The notes below the pieces were generated by a model. That model saw only the letters and a program-made list of their open reading frames with translations. It made no database searches and was not told the DNA's origin. The position numbers and the translations under genes were made by a program. DNA of 64,000 nucleotides from Sulfurovum sp. (GTDB lineage: Bacteria > Campylobacterota > Campylobacteria > Campylobacterales > Sulfurovaceae), in the NCBI GenBank assembly GCA_026990595.1, contig JALXCZ010000011.1, positions 89,312 to 153,311 on the forward strand, read 5' to 3'. Position 1 is the first letter of the stretch; the number at the start of each line of letters is the position of its first letter. Positions 52,039 to 62,210 of the stretch are shown piece by piece.

Positions 52039-53193
52039 ATGTTCAGAAAAAAAAGTACCGATGAGGGCAGTAACTTCTGGATATCGTATGCAGACTTGAT
52101 GGCAGGGCTGCTTTTTGTTTTTATTCTGCTCATAGGAGCGATCGTCTCCAAGTCTATCATCCTTAAAAGTCATTTGCATGAAAAAGAAGACCGGCTGGCG
52201 TTGATCTCCCAGACACTTAAAACCAAAGAATCCAAATTGGATGACCTGAATGCTTCTTTGGTTAAGAGTAAAAAAGTGATCCATACCAATAAAAAACTCA
52301 TAGCAAAAAAAGACAAGCATATTAAAGAGGATTTGCATACGCTTAAACTAAGAGAAGATGAGATCAAAAAACTTAACCAAATGCTTCTTAAGACAAATAC
52401 CCAAAAAGACCTCCTCAGCAAAAAGATAGTGATTGTACAGAATCTTCTGAATGATACAAACCAAACACTGAAGAAAACAGAGCTCTCTTTGGCAGAGCGT
52501 AATAAAATGCTTAAAGCATACAAAGGAAAAGTGATCGTACTTTCAGATCAGCTGACTGAAGCGAACAGAACAGTAGAGAACAAAGACAAGAAACTTCTTG
52601 AACTGCTGAATGCTCTTGATGAGAAGGCGACAAAGTATGACAAGCTGGTAGAGAACCTTCAAAAACAAAAGGCCAAGATCAAGTCACTTACAGGTATCAA
52701 ACTCAAGGTCATTGCTGCGCTCAAGGATGCGTTGGGAAACAAGATCAATATAGACAAGAACAGTGGTTCGCTCAGGCTTGCATCGAATATACTGTTTGAT
52801 AAGGGAAGTGCAACACTCAAAGAGGGAGCGAAAAAAGAGCTTAAGAAAGCATTTGAAGAGTATGTAGGTACACTGGTCAGCAACCCCAAGATAAAACCGC
52901 ATCTGGACAAGATCATTATAGAAGGACATACAGACAGTGATGGTGGCTACCTGTATAATCTGGATCTTTCGCAAAAACGTGCATTTGCCGTGATGAACTA
53001 CCTGCTTACGCTGGATTTTGCAAAAGAGTATAATCTGAAACCCCTACTGGTTGCTTCAGGTCGTGCCTATCTGGATGCTATCAAAGTAAATGGCATAGAA
53101 GACAAGGATGCTTCAAGACGTATTGAGATCAAATTCAGACTAAAGAATGAAGATGCAATGCATGAGATAGAGAAGGTGCTGGATGCCGAATAA
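52039..53193 (+). CDS. MotB-like OmpA-domain protein with long periplasmic coiled coil
   Basis: 384 residues. A short cytoplasmic leader leads to the MotB-type helix ISYADLMAGLLFVFILL with the proton-carrying Asp19. Residues about 45-215 form a heptad-rich coiled coil, and the C-terminal OmpA/peptidoglycan-binding domain (about 250-375) has ILFDKGSATLKEGA, IIEGHTDSDG, LSQKRAFAV and DASRRIEIKF. The coiled coil would let the complex span a large part of the periplasm. Forms an operon with the MotA-like gene and the small gene after it. Confidence 0.87.
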   Translation: MFRKKSTDEGSNFWISYADLMAGLLFVFILLIGAIVSKSIILKSHLHEKEDRLALISQTLKTKESKLDDLNASLVKSKKVIHTNKKLIAKKDKHIKEDLHTLKLREDEIKKLNQMLLKTNTQKDLLSKKIVIVQNLLNDTNQTLKKTELSLAERNKMLKAYKGKVIVLSDQLTEANRTVENKDKKLLELLNALDEKATKYDKLVENLQKQKAKIKSLTGIKLKVIAALKDALGNKINIDKNSGSLRLASNILFDKGSATLKEGAKKELKKAFEEYVGTLVSNPKIKPHLDKIIIEGHTDSDGGYLYNLDLSQKRAFAVMNYLLTLDFAKEYNLKPLLVASGRAYLDAIKVNGIEDKDASRRIEIKFRLKNEDAMHEIEKVLDAE

Positions 53194-53362
53194 ATTTAAA
53201 ACAGAGCATTTTGAACCGGTAAATATTAAAAGTGCCAAAGATGTTTTGCAGAAGCATCTTGAGGCATTGGAGATACAGAAGGAGGGTAGCAGTATGGCAA
53301 AAAAAGAACCACAAAAGTACTCACTTTTGCAGAGGTTTCTGCATTTTATAAAGCTGGGTTAG
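53183..53362 (+). CDS. Small third protein of the MotA/MotB-like operon
   Basis: 59 residues, ATG at 53183 overlapping the MotB-like stop by 11 nt. It reads MPNKFKTEHFEPV, then an amphipathic helix (KDVLQKHLEALEIQKEG), and ends LLQRFLHFIKLG. Translational coupling and helix composition support it as a real gene, but it is short and unrecognised, so the call is tentative. It could be a regulatory or adaptor peptide for the channel complex. Confidence 0.5.
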   Translation: MPNKFKTEHFEPVNIKSAKDVLQKHLEALEIQKEGSSMAKKEPQKYSLLQRFLHFIKLG

Positions 53363-53372
53363 CACTTCCCTC

Positions 53373-54455
53373 TTAATATTTTGCCGGTATGTAAGAGACA
53401 GAAGTAAGATTTGTTTCTTTCGCATGTTTCCCTTTTGATTTGGAAGTGTTGACTTTTACAGTCTCTTTTTTCTTTGATTTGCTTTTCTTCTTTCGTGATG
53501 TTTTAAATGCTTTGATATTTTTGAGATGTTCTTCATAACTTGCTGTAAAATCATGTTCTCCGTTTTGGTTCAGCATGAAAAAGAGATAGTTACTTTTTTT
53601 CGGGTGTATTGCAGCATAAAGTGCATCTTCTGTGACGGTTCCCAAAGGGTAGGGAGGCAGTCCTTTGTGTTTGTAAGTATTGTAGTAGCTTGTATCACTT
53701 TTGATACGTTCGGGAGTGATAACCGTATGAGAATGCTCCCCATAGTTCAGAGTACTGTCCATTTGCAGTTTCATCCCTTTGTTGAGACGATTGTAGATTA
53801 CTGAAGCAATAGAGGGCATCTCTTTTTTGGAGTTGCTCTCTTTTTGGATGATAGAAGCAATGGTGAGCAATACTTTTAATTCCGAAGTATCGGGTTTTTT
53901 ATGAAAATATTTTTTCTCGAAGCCATTGATTACTTTAGTGGAAAGATCAAAAAGATAAGAGATCGTCGTATTCTCATCTGCTTTTCTGGCTATTTCATAG
54001 CGTTTGGCAAAGATATCTGCTTCCTCGAAGCGTGTATGCTTCTGGTAAAACCGGTAAAGCTTTTCTCTGTTGAGTTTCATATCTTTTGCTAGACGTGTGG
54101 TAAGTTCCTTTGACGTCTCACCGGCATAGATGACAATATCCATGGTCTGAGCTCTTTTTCTATGAAGATACTCAAAAAAGAAAAGTCTGCCGGACTCCTT
54201 GGGATCAACCGTGTACCACCCCTCTTTGGGTGTGCGTATAAGCTGCAGCATCATTTTGTCTATCCAGGTAACGGTATAGCCGTTCTTCTCCAGGGTCTGA
54301 GTCACTTCCTCCACATCGGATGAGGGGATATAGAAGGTAGTGACCCCTTGATTGACAGGAACAAAATTGTAGAGTACCGGAAGCAGCAGGATCACCATAA
54401 AGATCTCTACATAGAGTACAAAACGTCTGTATTTAGCTGAGATTATCTGTTTCAT
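53373..54455 (-). CDS. mltG: Endolytic murein transglycosylase MltG
   Basis: 360 residues with an N-terminal membrane anchor (about 11-30) and the YceG domain: TIASIIQKESNSKKEMPSIA with catalytic Glu near 217, VIYNRLNKGMKLQMDSTL and TSYYNTYKHKGLPPYPL. A Lys/Ser-rich tail follows the domain. It cleaves nascent peptidoglycan strands on the periplasmic face of the inner membrane. Confidence 0.95.
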   Translation of the reverse strand: MKQIISAKYRRFVLYVEIFMVILLLPVLYNFVPVNQGVTTFYIPSSDVEEVTQTLEKNGYTVTWIDKMMLQLIRTPKEGWYTVDPKESGRLFFFEYLHRKRAQTMDIVIYAGETSKELTTRLAKDMKLNREKLYRFYQKHTRFEEADIFAKRYEIARKADENTTISYLFDLSTKVINGFEKKYFHKKPDTSELKVLLTIASIIQKESNSKKEMPSIASVIYNRLNKGMKLQMDSTLNYGEHSHTVITPERIKSDTSYYNTYKHKGLPPYPLGTVTEDALYAAIHPKKSNYLFFMLNQNGEHDFTASYEEHLKNIKAFKTSRKKKSKSKKKETVKVNTSKSKGKHAKETNLTSVSYIPAKY

Positions 54456-54522
54456 TGGGAGTGATTATAGCATAGTTGTGTTACCGGCAGTAAAAAATAT
54501 GAAAAAAATATATAATCTCCGT

Positions 54523-54966
54523 TCAATATTTGGCTAAAAACGCATTGAACTGATTGGCAAAGGCATGGGCATCTTTCTGTCCGAACGGCTTTGGCCCTCC
54601 GGTTATTTCTCCGCTTTCTCTAATACTCTCCATTAAGTTACGCATAGCAAGATACTGTTTAATGTTCTCTATGCTGTAGAGTTCACCTCTGTGGTCTATG
54701 GCATGGGCATTTTTGGAGATGATCCTGTCTGCCAAAGGTATGTCTGCAGTGATGACCAGATCATTTTCTTTACAGAGTTCAACAATATGATGATCTGCCT
54801 CATCTGCACCTTGTGCAACAACAATATACTCAATATGTTTTGAGTTACCGATATTTATCTTTTTATTGGCGATGACTTTCGTAGGTATGCCCAGACGCTC
54901 TATGCTTCTGAGTACAATAGGTTTAAGAAGATTGGGAAAAGCATCACCGTCTATATAGAGGATCAC
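54523..54966 (-). CDS. YaiI/YqxD family (DUF188) PIN-like protein
   Basis: 147 residues. It opens MILYIDGDAFPN and contains VITADIPLADRI and RESGEITGGPKPFGQKD, hallmarks of the YaiI/YqxD/DUF188 family, a PIN-like fold with acidic residues suggestive of nuclease activity. It overlaps the YwbE-like gene by ATGA. Function unproven. Confidence 0.92.
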   Translation of the reverse strand: MILYIDGDAFPNLLKPIVLRSIERLGIPTKVIANKKINIGNSKHIEYIVVAQGADEADHHIVELCKENDLVITADIPLADRIISKNAHAIDHRGELYSIENIKQYLAMRNLMESIRESGEITGGPKPFGQKDAHAFANQFNAFLAKY

Positions 54967-55157
54967 AGTATCTCTTTGACACGACCTACTTCACCGGTAT
55001 TTAGACGCACTTTTATACCGTGAGGGTGGGTAGGGGAGTTGGTGAGGATCTTTTGTACTTTACCGTAAGTCAGTCTGCCTGTAGCCTGATCCTCTTTGAG
55101 TACGACAGCAACATCCCGTCCATATCTGATATCTGCTCTTTTCTGTCCGCTTGCCAT
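54963..55157 (-). CDS. YwbE family (DUF2196) protein
   Basis: 64 residues. It matches the YwbE layout closely: an N-terminal basic start, VAVVLKEDQATGRLTYGKVQ, ILTNSPTHPHGIKVRL and a final GEVGRVKEIL. It is a short beta-barrel-like protein of unknown role. Starts 1 nt after the stop of the upstream hypothetical gene. Confidence 0.9.
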   Translation of the reverse strand: MASGQKRADIRYGRDVAVVLKEDQATGRLTYGKVQKILTNSPTHPHGIKVRLNTGEVGRVKEIL

Positions 55158-55158
55158 A

Positions 55159-55656
55159 TTATGTCTTTGGTGCGTAGTTCAAGACTTTTTTAACGGTGGC
55201 TACCGAACAGAAGAAAAGTGCATCAAATACAGGGTTGAGTTTTGTTGTATTTTCATCTATTACGTCAAAGGGCTGAAAGAAGAATCCCGGTCCATCCTCT
55301 TTAACAGTGGGTTTGACATGAAATACAACGGGTTTGAGTGTACGCACAACATTGAGAATTTTTTTATAGTTCTTTGCCTCTTTTTCAGGAAGAAGGTTAT
55401 CCTGCTTGCTTTCGTTGACACGGGCTTTAAGCAAAAGCTGGAGTTTATCGTTGAAAATTACTTTGTTCCATTTGACCGTACCGAGTTCTATATTGAATTC
55501 TCGGTTTGCAGAGACAAGAGGATGAGGTTTTGTCTCTCTAATGGCTTCAAGAAGCTGCAAAAAGAAGTTTATTCCGCCAAAATTATTGGCACACTGAAGG
55601 AGTTTTTCATGATGAAGTTTTTTCTCTTCTTCCGTGAGGGTATTGAAGTCGCACAT
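55159..55656 (-). CDS. Conserved hypothetical protein
   Basis: 165 residues, no signal peptide or membrane segment. It starts MCDFNTLTEEEKKLHHEKL and has segments NFGGINFFLQLLEAI and VVFHVKPTVKEDGPGFFFQPF. No family is recognised. It heads a three-gene run with YwbE and YaiI-like genes on the minus strand, divergent from the desaturase gene. Confidence 0.7.
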   Translation of the reverse strand: MCDFNTLTEEEKKLHHEKLLQCANNFGGINFFLQLLEAIRETKPHPLVSANREFNIELGTVKWNKVIFNDKLQLLLKARVNESKQDNLLPEKEAKNYKKILNVVRTLKPVVFHVKPTVKEDGPGFFFQPFDVIDENTTKLNPVFDALFFCSVATVKKVLNYAPKT

Positions 55657-55766
55657 TTGACTTCCTTTATCATAGATTTTTGCAATTATACCCGAATTTA
55701 GACCAAGAAACTCAAATTAATTAACTTAGTATATAATTATAACCATTATAAGTAAAAGGGTAGACT

Positions 55767-56978
55767 ATGGGGAAGCAGCCACAAGAGGTTGAAGCACTGC
55801 CAATAGCAGACAAAGAACATCAATATGCACGCTATGAGGATGTAGACAAAGCACAGCTGGAAAAAGATATTAACGCCATAAAAGAGACGATGGGTGCTGT
55901 TTGTGAAAAGGATTTTCAGCACCTTTTGAAACTTGAAAAATGGGGAAGGATGTTTACTTTCTCCGGATACGGGCTTATTTTATTTTTAAGCATTATGGGA
56001 TTGGGTGGAGGATTAACTGCATTGGTGTTTTGGCCATTGGCGATCATTGCGGCATTGTTGATAAGTACAGGAAATGTTGCCAGATGGGCAGATGTGACAC
56101 ATCCCATTTTACATGGTGCCTACGACAAAGTACCCAATATCCCGGAGCGTTATACCAAAAAGTATTTTGCCAAAGGTGCAAGACGTTATGTTGACTGGCT
56201 GGACTGGATCAAACCGCAGGCCTGGGAGTATGAACACAATATTATGCACCATTATCATTTGGGAGAGACAGAAGATCCGGACAATGTAGAGAAAAATCTT
56301 CAATGGCTTATTCAGTCCAAAGTACCGATGTGGCTTCGCTATATTATCATTTATGGATTTGCAGGGATGTGGAAATTCCTCTATTATGCACCCAATACAC
56401 TGAGGATTCTTGAAAATAAAAAAAATAGGGATCAGCAAAAGCTGGAAGTGACTGACTATCAACTTGATCCCCGTACCAAAAATGGGTTGGAGCTATGGAT
56501 GGAGTACTACCTTCCCTATATTGTAATTAAATTTATTGTATTCCCAATGCTCTTTTTACCATTTGGTGCACAAGCTTCAATCAATGCATTGATTATCATT
56601 TTGATGGCGGAGTTCTTTGCTAATCTGCACTCATTTTTAGTCATTGTACCAAACCACTCAGCAGAAGATATTTATATGTTCAATGAACCGCATAAAAGTA
56701 CCGGAGAATTTTACCTTAGACAGATCATGGGGTCGGTGAACTATAATACGGGTACGGATTTTCTGGATTTTATTCATGGTTTCCTCAACTACCAGATAGA
56801 ACATCACCTTTTTCCCAATATGCCGCACAGCTATTACCAGAAAATGCAGCCTGTGGTGAAAGATATTTGTAAAAAACATAATCTTGAGTACAGACAGGAG
56901 TCTGTATGGAAACGTATAAAGATGAGTATTGACCTGATGGTCGGGAAAACAAAACTGCTTAGAGTAGATGGGATCTGA
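55767..56978 (+). CDS. Membrane fatty acid desaturase family protein
   Basis: 403 residues with membrane helices at about 55-95 and 245-290. Histidine boxes typical of the di-iron desaturase family are visible: HPILHGAYD near 113, HNIMHHYHLGETED near 155, HSFLVIVPNHS near 291 and QIEHHLFPNMPH near 342. The last box resembles front-end/omega-type desaturases. It adjusts membrane lipid unsaturation. It is followed directly by the damaged trmH gene. Confidence 0.88.
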   Translation: MGKQPQEVEALPIADKEHQYARYEDVDKAQLEKDINAIKETMGAVCEKDFQHLLKLEKWGRMFTFSGYGLILFLSIMGLGGGLTALVFWPLAIIAALLISTGNVARWADVTHPILHGAYDKVPNIPERYTKKYFAKGARRYVDWLDWIKPQAWEYEHNIMHHYHLGETEDPDNVEKNLQWLIQSKVPMWLRYIIIYGFAGMWKFLYYAPNTLRILENKKNRDQQKLEVTDYQLDPRTKNGLELWMEYYLPYIVIKFIVFPMLFLPFGAQASINALIIILMAEFFANLHSFLVIVPNHSAEDIYMFNEPHKSTGEFYLRQIMGSVNYNTGTDFLDFIHGFLNYQIEHHLFPNMPHSYYQKMQPVVKDICKKHNLEYRQESVWKRIKMSIDLMVGKTKLLRVDGI

Positions 56979-57605
56979 TCATAGAGACACGAAGAGAACG
57001 TATAGAAGAGATACTGCTGCGTAAACAACCGACACTGCAAGTGATGCTTGATAGTGTTCACAGTTCCCAAAATCTTTCAGCTATTCTAAGAAGCTGTGAC
57101 GGGGTGGGAATTTTGCACCTTTACTACAATACCAAAGAGAATCATGACCTTCGCATACAATAAGACCATTACTCAGGGGGCACACCGTTGGGTTGAACGT
57201 ATTCGCATAGAGAATGAAGAGAAAATCAATTTTTTAAAGCAGAAACAGAAAGAAGGTTTTCAGGTAGTTGTGACCCATTTGGCACAAAGTGCCGTCTCTT
57301 TCAGAAAGGTTGACTATACCAAACCGACTTTGCTTGTCATGGGAAATGAGAAAGATGGTGTGAGTAAAGAGGTTATTGCTCTAGCGGATAAGGTGATCAT
57401 CATCCCTATGCAGGGTATGGTGCAGAGTTTGAATGTCTCAGTGGCAACCGCACTCATACTCTATGAAGCAGAATATCAGCTTGAAAATGCCCGAAGGTAT
57501 GCTCTGCCGCAACTCACAGAAGAGCAAAGAGGAAAGATACGGGATGAATGGCTCTATAGAGATGTGATCGCCCGCAGAAGCAAGGGGAAGATACCTTTAA
57601 CATAA
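56978..57605 (+). pseudogene. trmH: trmH (tRNA Gm18 methyltransferase), frameshifted
   Basis: The N-terminal half reads in one frame from about 56981 (TRRERIEEILLRKQPTLQV, then DSVHSSQNLSAILRSCDGVG) to a TAA at 57161. The C-terminal half reads in another frame: NKTITQGAHRWVERI, LLVMGNEKDGVS and PMQGMVQSLNVSVATALILYE. Together they cover TrmH. One extra base near 57161 explains the break, and no ATG, GTG or TTG precedes the N-terminal part. It is a pseudogene, an assembly error, or (less likely) a recoding site with an unusual start. Confidence 0.75.
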
Positions 57606-57640
57606 AATAATCTTTATTGCTACTGGTTTAGTAATTTTTA

Positions 57641-57880
57641 TTATGTTTCTTGCGATATAGATGTCCAGTCAGAAAGACTTTTTGGGACATTTTCTGCTTT
57701 GTTTTCTAATGTGTCCCACTCTACATAATCAGTATTGAATTGAGCAACATCCTGTGCAGCTTTTTGGGCACTTTCATATTCACCAAGCATCTCATCATTT
57801 ATCCAAAGTTGGTACAGGTAACGACCTAACTGTCTAATAGTAAAGGTTCCAATATCAGCATTATAAATATACTTCTTCAT
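57641..57880 (-). CDS. Small conserved hypothetical protein
   Basis: 79 residues, starting after GGAG at a good distance. Segments IGTFTIRQLGRYLYQLWINDEM, GEYESAQKAAQDVA and YVEWDTLEN look like a compact alpha/beta fold with conserved aromatic residues. No name is recognised. It is convergent with the trmH remnant. Confidence 0.66.
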   Translation of the reverse strand: MKKYIYNADIGTFTIRQLGRYLYQLWINDEMLGEYESAQKAAQDVAQFNTDYVEWDTLENKAENVPKSLSDWTSISQET

Positions 57881-58014
57881 CTATTTTCTCCATTATATCT
57901 AGTCTAAAGTACAGTTTCTGTGATCCAGAAATGTCTTATGATTATTGTAACATAAATTCATATGTTATGCTAAAGGGAACCTCTAATAAGAATAGATACA
58001 GGGTTGTAAGTTCT

Positions 58015-58386
58015 CTATGCGCTTTTAACTGCTTTGACAACATTCTGATAAAAAGTGCCAAAATCAGGCAGATTGAGTTTTGCTTCTCTTTGTTTTTTAC
58101 CCCACATAGGTTCAGGAAAAAAACTGTCTTCTTCAAAACGTGCCATAATATGCCAGTGTACGTGCGGCAGGTAATTACCAAAAGAGGCAATGTTGATCTT
58201 TTTTGGTCTGTAATACGCCAACATCTCTTTTTCAATGACATCAAGCAGATAGTAAATATCAAATTTGATATCGGCAGGTACCTCACTCATCTCTCTGTAA
58301 GGGTGCTGTGTAAAGATCTTCAGCCAGGGGATCTCACTCTCTTCACTCTCTATCTTAATTGCTTCATTTTCATAGATCACTGACAT
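58015..58386 (-). CDS. HIT family protein
   Basis: 123 residues. The HIT motif is LPHVHWHIMAR (HxHxH near 77). HIT proteins hydrolyse nucleotide-phosphoramidate or dinucleoside polyphosphate substrates. It overlaps the upstream Sua5-like gene by one base. Cytoplasmic. Confidence 0.9.
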   Translation of the reverse strand: MSVIYENEAIKIESEESEIPWLKIFTQHPYREMSEVPADIKFDIYYLLDVIEKEMLAYYRPKKINIASFGNYLPHVHWHIMARFEEDSFFPEPMWGKKQREAKLNLPDFGTFYQNVVKAVKSA

Positions 58387-58841
58387 TAACGTATCCTTTT
58401 TATGGTGTAATTTCCAAGTTTGTAAATGCTGGAAGCTTGATTGCTCTGTTTTAGTGGTGTAACGATGACATCTGCTGCCTCTTTGGCAAAGTGCTCGTTG
58501 TAAGGTTGATTACTGAGGTTTGCAGAGGTCGTATATGCCCATTTAAGACGGTTTAAGAGCAGAAGATGATGTTTGTCCTTCACAACACGGTAAGAGTAAC
58601 TGTTTGGCATGATAAAGGTTGTTTTAGCAGAACGTCTGACTCTGTTCTTATGAAAAGAAGGTACACGGGTAAAGGTTTTCAGCGTTTGAAGGCTGTCGAG
58701 AGCTTTAATGTAATGCTTATGAGGAGGACGCTGTTTAATAGCTGTAAGTCTGTCTGAATTTTGTGAAACAAAACCGATAGTTGTATCGGTTTGAGTCAGA
58801 AAAACCAAATTTTTAAACTCTTTGCTGCTCACTGCTTTCAC
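58386..58841 (-). CDS. Sua5/YciO/YrdC-type protein (TsaC-like)
   Basis: 151 residues, shorter than TsaC (~190). It has DTTIGFVSQ early, KQRPPHKH near 38, and TTSANLSNQPY near 105, the YrdC-fold motifs for binding of ATP and threonine. It would act in tRNA t6A synthesis or belong to the uncharacterised YciO branch. It lies 7 nt before the carB stop on the same strand and is probably co-transcribed with carB. Confidence 0.8.
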   Translation of the reverse strand: MKAVSSKEFKNLVFLTQTDTTIGFVSQNSDRLTAIKQRPPHKHYIKALDSLQTLKTFTRVPSFHKNRVRRSAKTTFIMPNSYSYRVVKDKHHLLLLNRLKWAYTTSANLSNQPYNEHFAKEAADVIVTPLKQSNQASSIYKLGNYTIKRIR

Positions 58842-58848
58842 GGCTCAC

Positions 58849-61800
58849 CTAACTAAGATAGTCCTGCAATGCTTTAGGTGCTAAACATCCGTTTGCAGCT
58901 TTAAGTTCTTTAATTGCCATAGCAGTTGCTTTTGCAGCCGCTAAGGTGGTGAAATAGGCTACATGGTTTGCAAGTACTGATTGTCTGATGGTCTTTGCAT
59001 CACTTTTACTTGATGAATTGTCTGAAGTATTGATGGCGATGGCTATTTCTTCATTTCTTATCATATCGTCAATATTCGGACGACCCTCGCTGATCTTGAG
59101 TACTTTTGTAGATACCACACCTGCATCTTGAAGTGCAGTATGTGTCCCTGAAGTTGCGACGATCTCAAAACCGAGATCCGTGAACATTTTACCGACTTCA
59201 CCTGCATTCGGTTTGTCTGTCTGCGTAAGTGAAAGGAATACTTTTCCTTCAAGCGGAATATTGTTCTTGGAGGCGAACTGTGACTTGGCAAAACTCATAC
59301 CGAAGTTCTCAGAAATACCCATGACTTCACCTGTAGATTTCATTTCAGGTCCCAAGATAAGGTCAGAACCCGGTAACTTGTTGAATGGGAAGACTGCTTC
59401 TTTGACAGCTACATGGTTTTTGAGTGTCGGCTCCATGATCTTTTTGTCGAAGTTTACGACATGAAAGGTGTCGTAGAATTTCAATGCCTCTTTAAGATCA
59501 CCCTGTATCATAACCCTCGTTGCCACTTTGGCAAGCGGTACACCGGTTGCTTTGGAGACGAACGGGACAGTGCGCGATGCTCTTGGGTTGACTTCAATGA
59601 GGTAGATCTCACCTTTATGGATGGCATACTGAATATTCATAAGGCCCACAACACCGAGATTAAGAGCAATCTTCGCAGTCTGCTCTTTGACTTCTTCCTG
59701 AAGTTCAGCAGAGATGCTTACCGGAGGTAGTGAACATGCAGAGTCACCGGAGTGGATACCTGCTTCTTCGATGTGCTGCATGACTGAACCGATGTAGACA
59801 TCTTTACCGTCACAGATGGCATCAACATCCAGTTCTATGGCATTGTCAAGGAATTTGTCGATAAGTACCGGTGCATCATGAGAGACAGAGACTGCTTCAT
59901 CCATATACTGCTTGAGTTCCTCATCTGAATAAACGGTTTTCATACCACGTCCGCCAAGCACGAATGAAGGACGTACCAGTACAGGGTAGCTAATACGGTT
60001 TGCTACAATGATGGCTTCTTCTTTGGCAAATACTGTACCGTTATCCGGTTGTTTAAGACCAAGATCATTGATAAATGTAGAGAAGAGTTCTCTGTCTTCA
60101 GCAAGATCGATGACCTTTGCAGTAGTTCCTGAGATCTTAGCCCCGATAGCGGTAAGATTTTTAGCCAGCTTCAATGGTGTCTGCCCACCAAAGTGTACGA
60201 TAACCCCGTCCGGGTTTTCAAGTTCAATGACACTTCTCACATGCTCAAAGTCAATTGGTTCAAAGTAGAGAATATCAGATGTATCGTAGTCTGTAGAGAC
60301 TGTTTCAGGGTTACAGTTGTACATGATAGACTTAATTCCCATATCTTCAAGAGCAAATGCTGCATGGACACAACAATAGTCAAACTCTATCCCTTGCCCG
60401 ATACGGTTAGGTCCACCACCGATAACAAGTACTTTTTTACCTTCGGTAGGCTTAGGTACCATTTGCTCACTGAGCTTGTCGAAGTGGGTGATATTGGTTG
60501 TAGAATAGAGGTAAGGGGTGAGTGCTTTGAACTCTGCTGCACAGGTATCTACTTCGTTGTATTCCAGTGTAATGCCAAGTTTTTCTCTTGCAGTATAGAT
60601 ATCATTCTCTGTAAGGTTTAGACCCTCTTTGGCATTGATAACTTCAGCGATCATAGGATCAGAGAAACCTTCAGATTTGACTTGACGCAATCTTGTAGCA
60701 TCTGAAAGCAGGGCAATGTCCATCTCTTTTTCTCTATAAGCCAACTCTTCGAGTTGATAGAGGAACCATCTGTCGATCTTGCAGAGATCAAAGATCGCAT
60801 CGACACTCATACCGCGTCTTAATCCTTCAAATACATAAAGCATACGACTCTCATTTGGACGACGGATCTCTCTTACAAGCTCTTCACCGTCACATTGGAT
60901 AGGGTTAAACCCTGTAAGTCCGGTCTCCAGTGAACAAAGTGCTTTTTGGAAAGACTCTTTGAATGTACGACCGATACTCATAGCTTCACCTACGGACTTC
61001 ATAGCAGTAGTCAGTGTAGAGTTTGCAAGAGGGAACTTTTCAAAGGTGAATCTAGGGAGCTTTGTCACAATGTAGTCAATGACCGGCTCAAACGATGCAG
61101 GTGTACCTGTAATGTCGTTAGTGATCTCATCAAGGGTGAATCCAACAGCCAGAAGAGTAGCTACTTTTGCAATGGGGTAACCTGTTGCTTTGGACGCCAA
61201 TGCAGAAGAACGGCTGACTCTCGGGTTCATTTCGATGACGATCATACGACCGGTATCGGGGTTAATAGAGAATTGAACGTTTGATCCACCTGTATCGACA
61301 CCTACTTCACGCAGGATCTTGAAGGAAGCATCTCTCATGTTCTGGTACTCTTTGTCAGTAAGTGTCAAAGCAGGAGCGATGGTAATGGAGTCCCCTGTAT
61401 GTACACCCATAGGGTCAAAGTTTTCGATGGAACAGACAATGATACAGTTGTCTGCTCTGTCACGGATGACTTCCATCTCATACTCTTTCCAGCCAAGCAA
61501 AGACTCTTCAATGAGAATCTCGGAGATAGGAGAAGCTTCAAGTCCGCCTCTAACGATCTCTTTGTACTCATCCATATTGTATGCAACACCTGAACCGCCG
61601 CCTGCCATGGTAAATGAAGCACGGATGATAAGCGGAAAACCGATCTTTTTGGCAGCATCAAGTGCTTCGTCCATATTGTAGGCATATTGGGAGATGGGAA
61701 GATCCATGCCGATCTTGATCATTGCTTCTTTGAATTCTTGTCTGTCTTCACCTTTTTTAATGGCTGCCGGGTTGGCTCCAAGGAACTTTACTTCTTTAAG

Positions 61801-62121
61801 CATACCTGCATCATGCATATCCATTGCAACATTCAGTGCAGTCTGACCACCCATTGTGGGTAAGATAGCATCTACATTCTCTTTTTCAATGATCTTGGAG
61901 ATCACTTCCGGAGTGATAGGTTCAACATAGGTTCTGTCTGCAAACTCAGGGTCTGTCATGATCGTTGCAGGATTGGAGTTTATCAGTATGACTTTATAGC
62001 CTAGCTCTTTAAGTGTTTTAGCCGCCTGTGTTCCGGAGTAGTCAAATTCACAAGCTTGACCGATAACGATCGGGCCTGAACCGATAAGTAAAATAGTGTT
62101 GATGTCTTCGCGTTTTGGCAT
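58849..62121 (-). CDS. carB: Carbamoyl-phosphate synthase large subunit
   Basis: 1090 residues. Two ATP-grasp halves are visible: [18 protein letters not shown] and [11 protein letters not shown] at the N-terminus, and [19 protein letters not shown] near 565 in the second half. A C-terminal allosteric MGS-like domain (about 945-1090) has [17 protein letters not shown]. It forms carbamoyl phosphate with CarA for arginine and pyrimidine synthesis. No partner carA lies in the window. Confidence 0.97.
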   Translation of the reverse strand: MPKREDINTILLIGSGPIVIGQACEFDYSGTQAAKTLKELGYKVILINSNPATIMTDPEFADRTYVEPITPEVISKIIEKENVDAILPTMGGQTALNVAMDMHDAGMLKEVKFLGANPAAIKKGEDRQEFKEAMIKIGMDLPISQYAYNMDEALDAAKKIGFPLIIRASFTMAGGGSGVAYNMDEYKEIVRGGLEASPISEILIEESLLGWKEYEMEVIRDRADNCIIVCSIENFDPMGVHTGDSITIAPALTLTDKEYQNMRDASFKILREVGVDTGGSNVQFSINPDTGRMIVIEMNPRVSRSSALASKATGYPIAKVATLLAVGFTLDEITNDITGTPASFEPVIDYIVTKLPRFTFEKFPLANSTLTTAMKSVGEAMSIGRTFKESFQKALCSLETGLTGFNPIQCDGEELVREIRRPNESRMLYVFEGLRRGMSVDAIFDLCKIDRWFLYQLEELAYREKEMDIALLSDATRLRQVKSEGFSDPMIAEVINAKEGLNLTENDIYTAREKLGITLEYNEVDTCAAEFKALTPYLYSTTNITHFDKLSEQMVPKPTEGKKVLVIGGGPNRIGQGIEFDYCCVHAAFALEDMGIKSIMYNCNPETVSTDYDTSDILYFEPIDFEHVRSVIELENPDGVIVHFGGQTPLKLAKNLTAIGAKISGTTAKVIDLAEDRELFSTFINDLGLKQPDNGTVFAKEEAIIVANRISYPVLVRPSFVLGGRGMKTVYSDEELKQYMDEAVSVSHDAPVLIDKFLDNAIELDVDAICDGKDVYIGSVMQHIEEAGIHSGDSACSLPPVSISAELQEEVKEQTAKIALNLGVVGLMNIQYAIHKGEIYLIEVNPRASRTVPFVSKATGVPLAKVATRVMIQGDLKEALKFYDTFHVVNFDKKIMEPTLKNHVAVKEAVFPFNKLPGSDLILGPEMKSTGEVMGISENFGMSFAKSQFASKNNIPLEGKVFLSLTQTDKPNAGEVGKMFTDLGFEIVATSGTHTALQDAGVVSTKVLKISEGRPNIDDMIRNEEIAIAINTSDNSSSKSDAKTIRQSVLANHVAYFTTLAAAKATAMAIKELKAANGCLAPKALQDYLS

Positions 62122-62170
62122 GGAGATATACCCTTGATTTTTAGTTCGATATTATACGTTAAAGAGGCTC

Positions 62171-62210
62171 AAAAAGCCCTTAAGAGAGTCCTTTCCTAAG
62201 GGCTTTTTTT
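62171..62210 (-). terminator. Intrinsic terminator between mreC and carB
   Basis: AAAAAGCCCTTA and TAAGGGCTTTTTTT form a stem of about 12 bp with a 14-nt loop and are flanked by a poly-T on both strands, so the element can terminate in either direction. The mreC stop overlaps its edge. Confidence 0.88.

Noticed and set aside
50928..53193. Zorya defence system (ZorA/ZorB)
   Set aside because: The A subunit tail is too short and no ZorC/D or ZorE effector follows; the operon ends with a 59-residue gene and then mltG.
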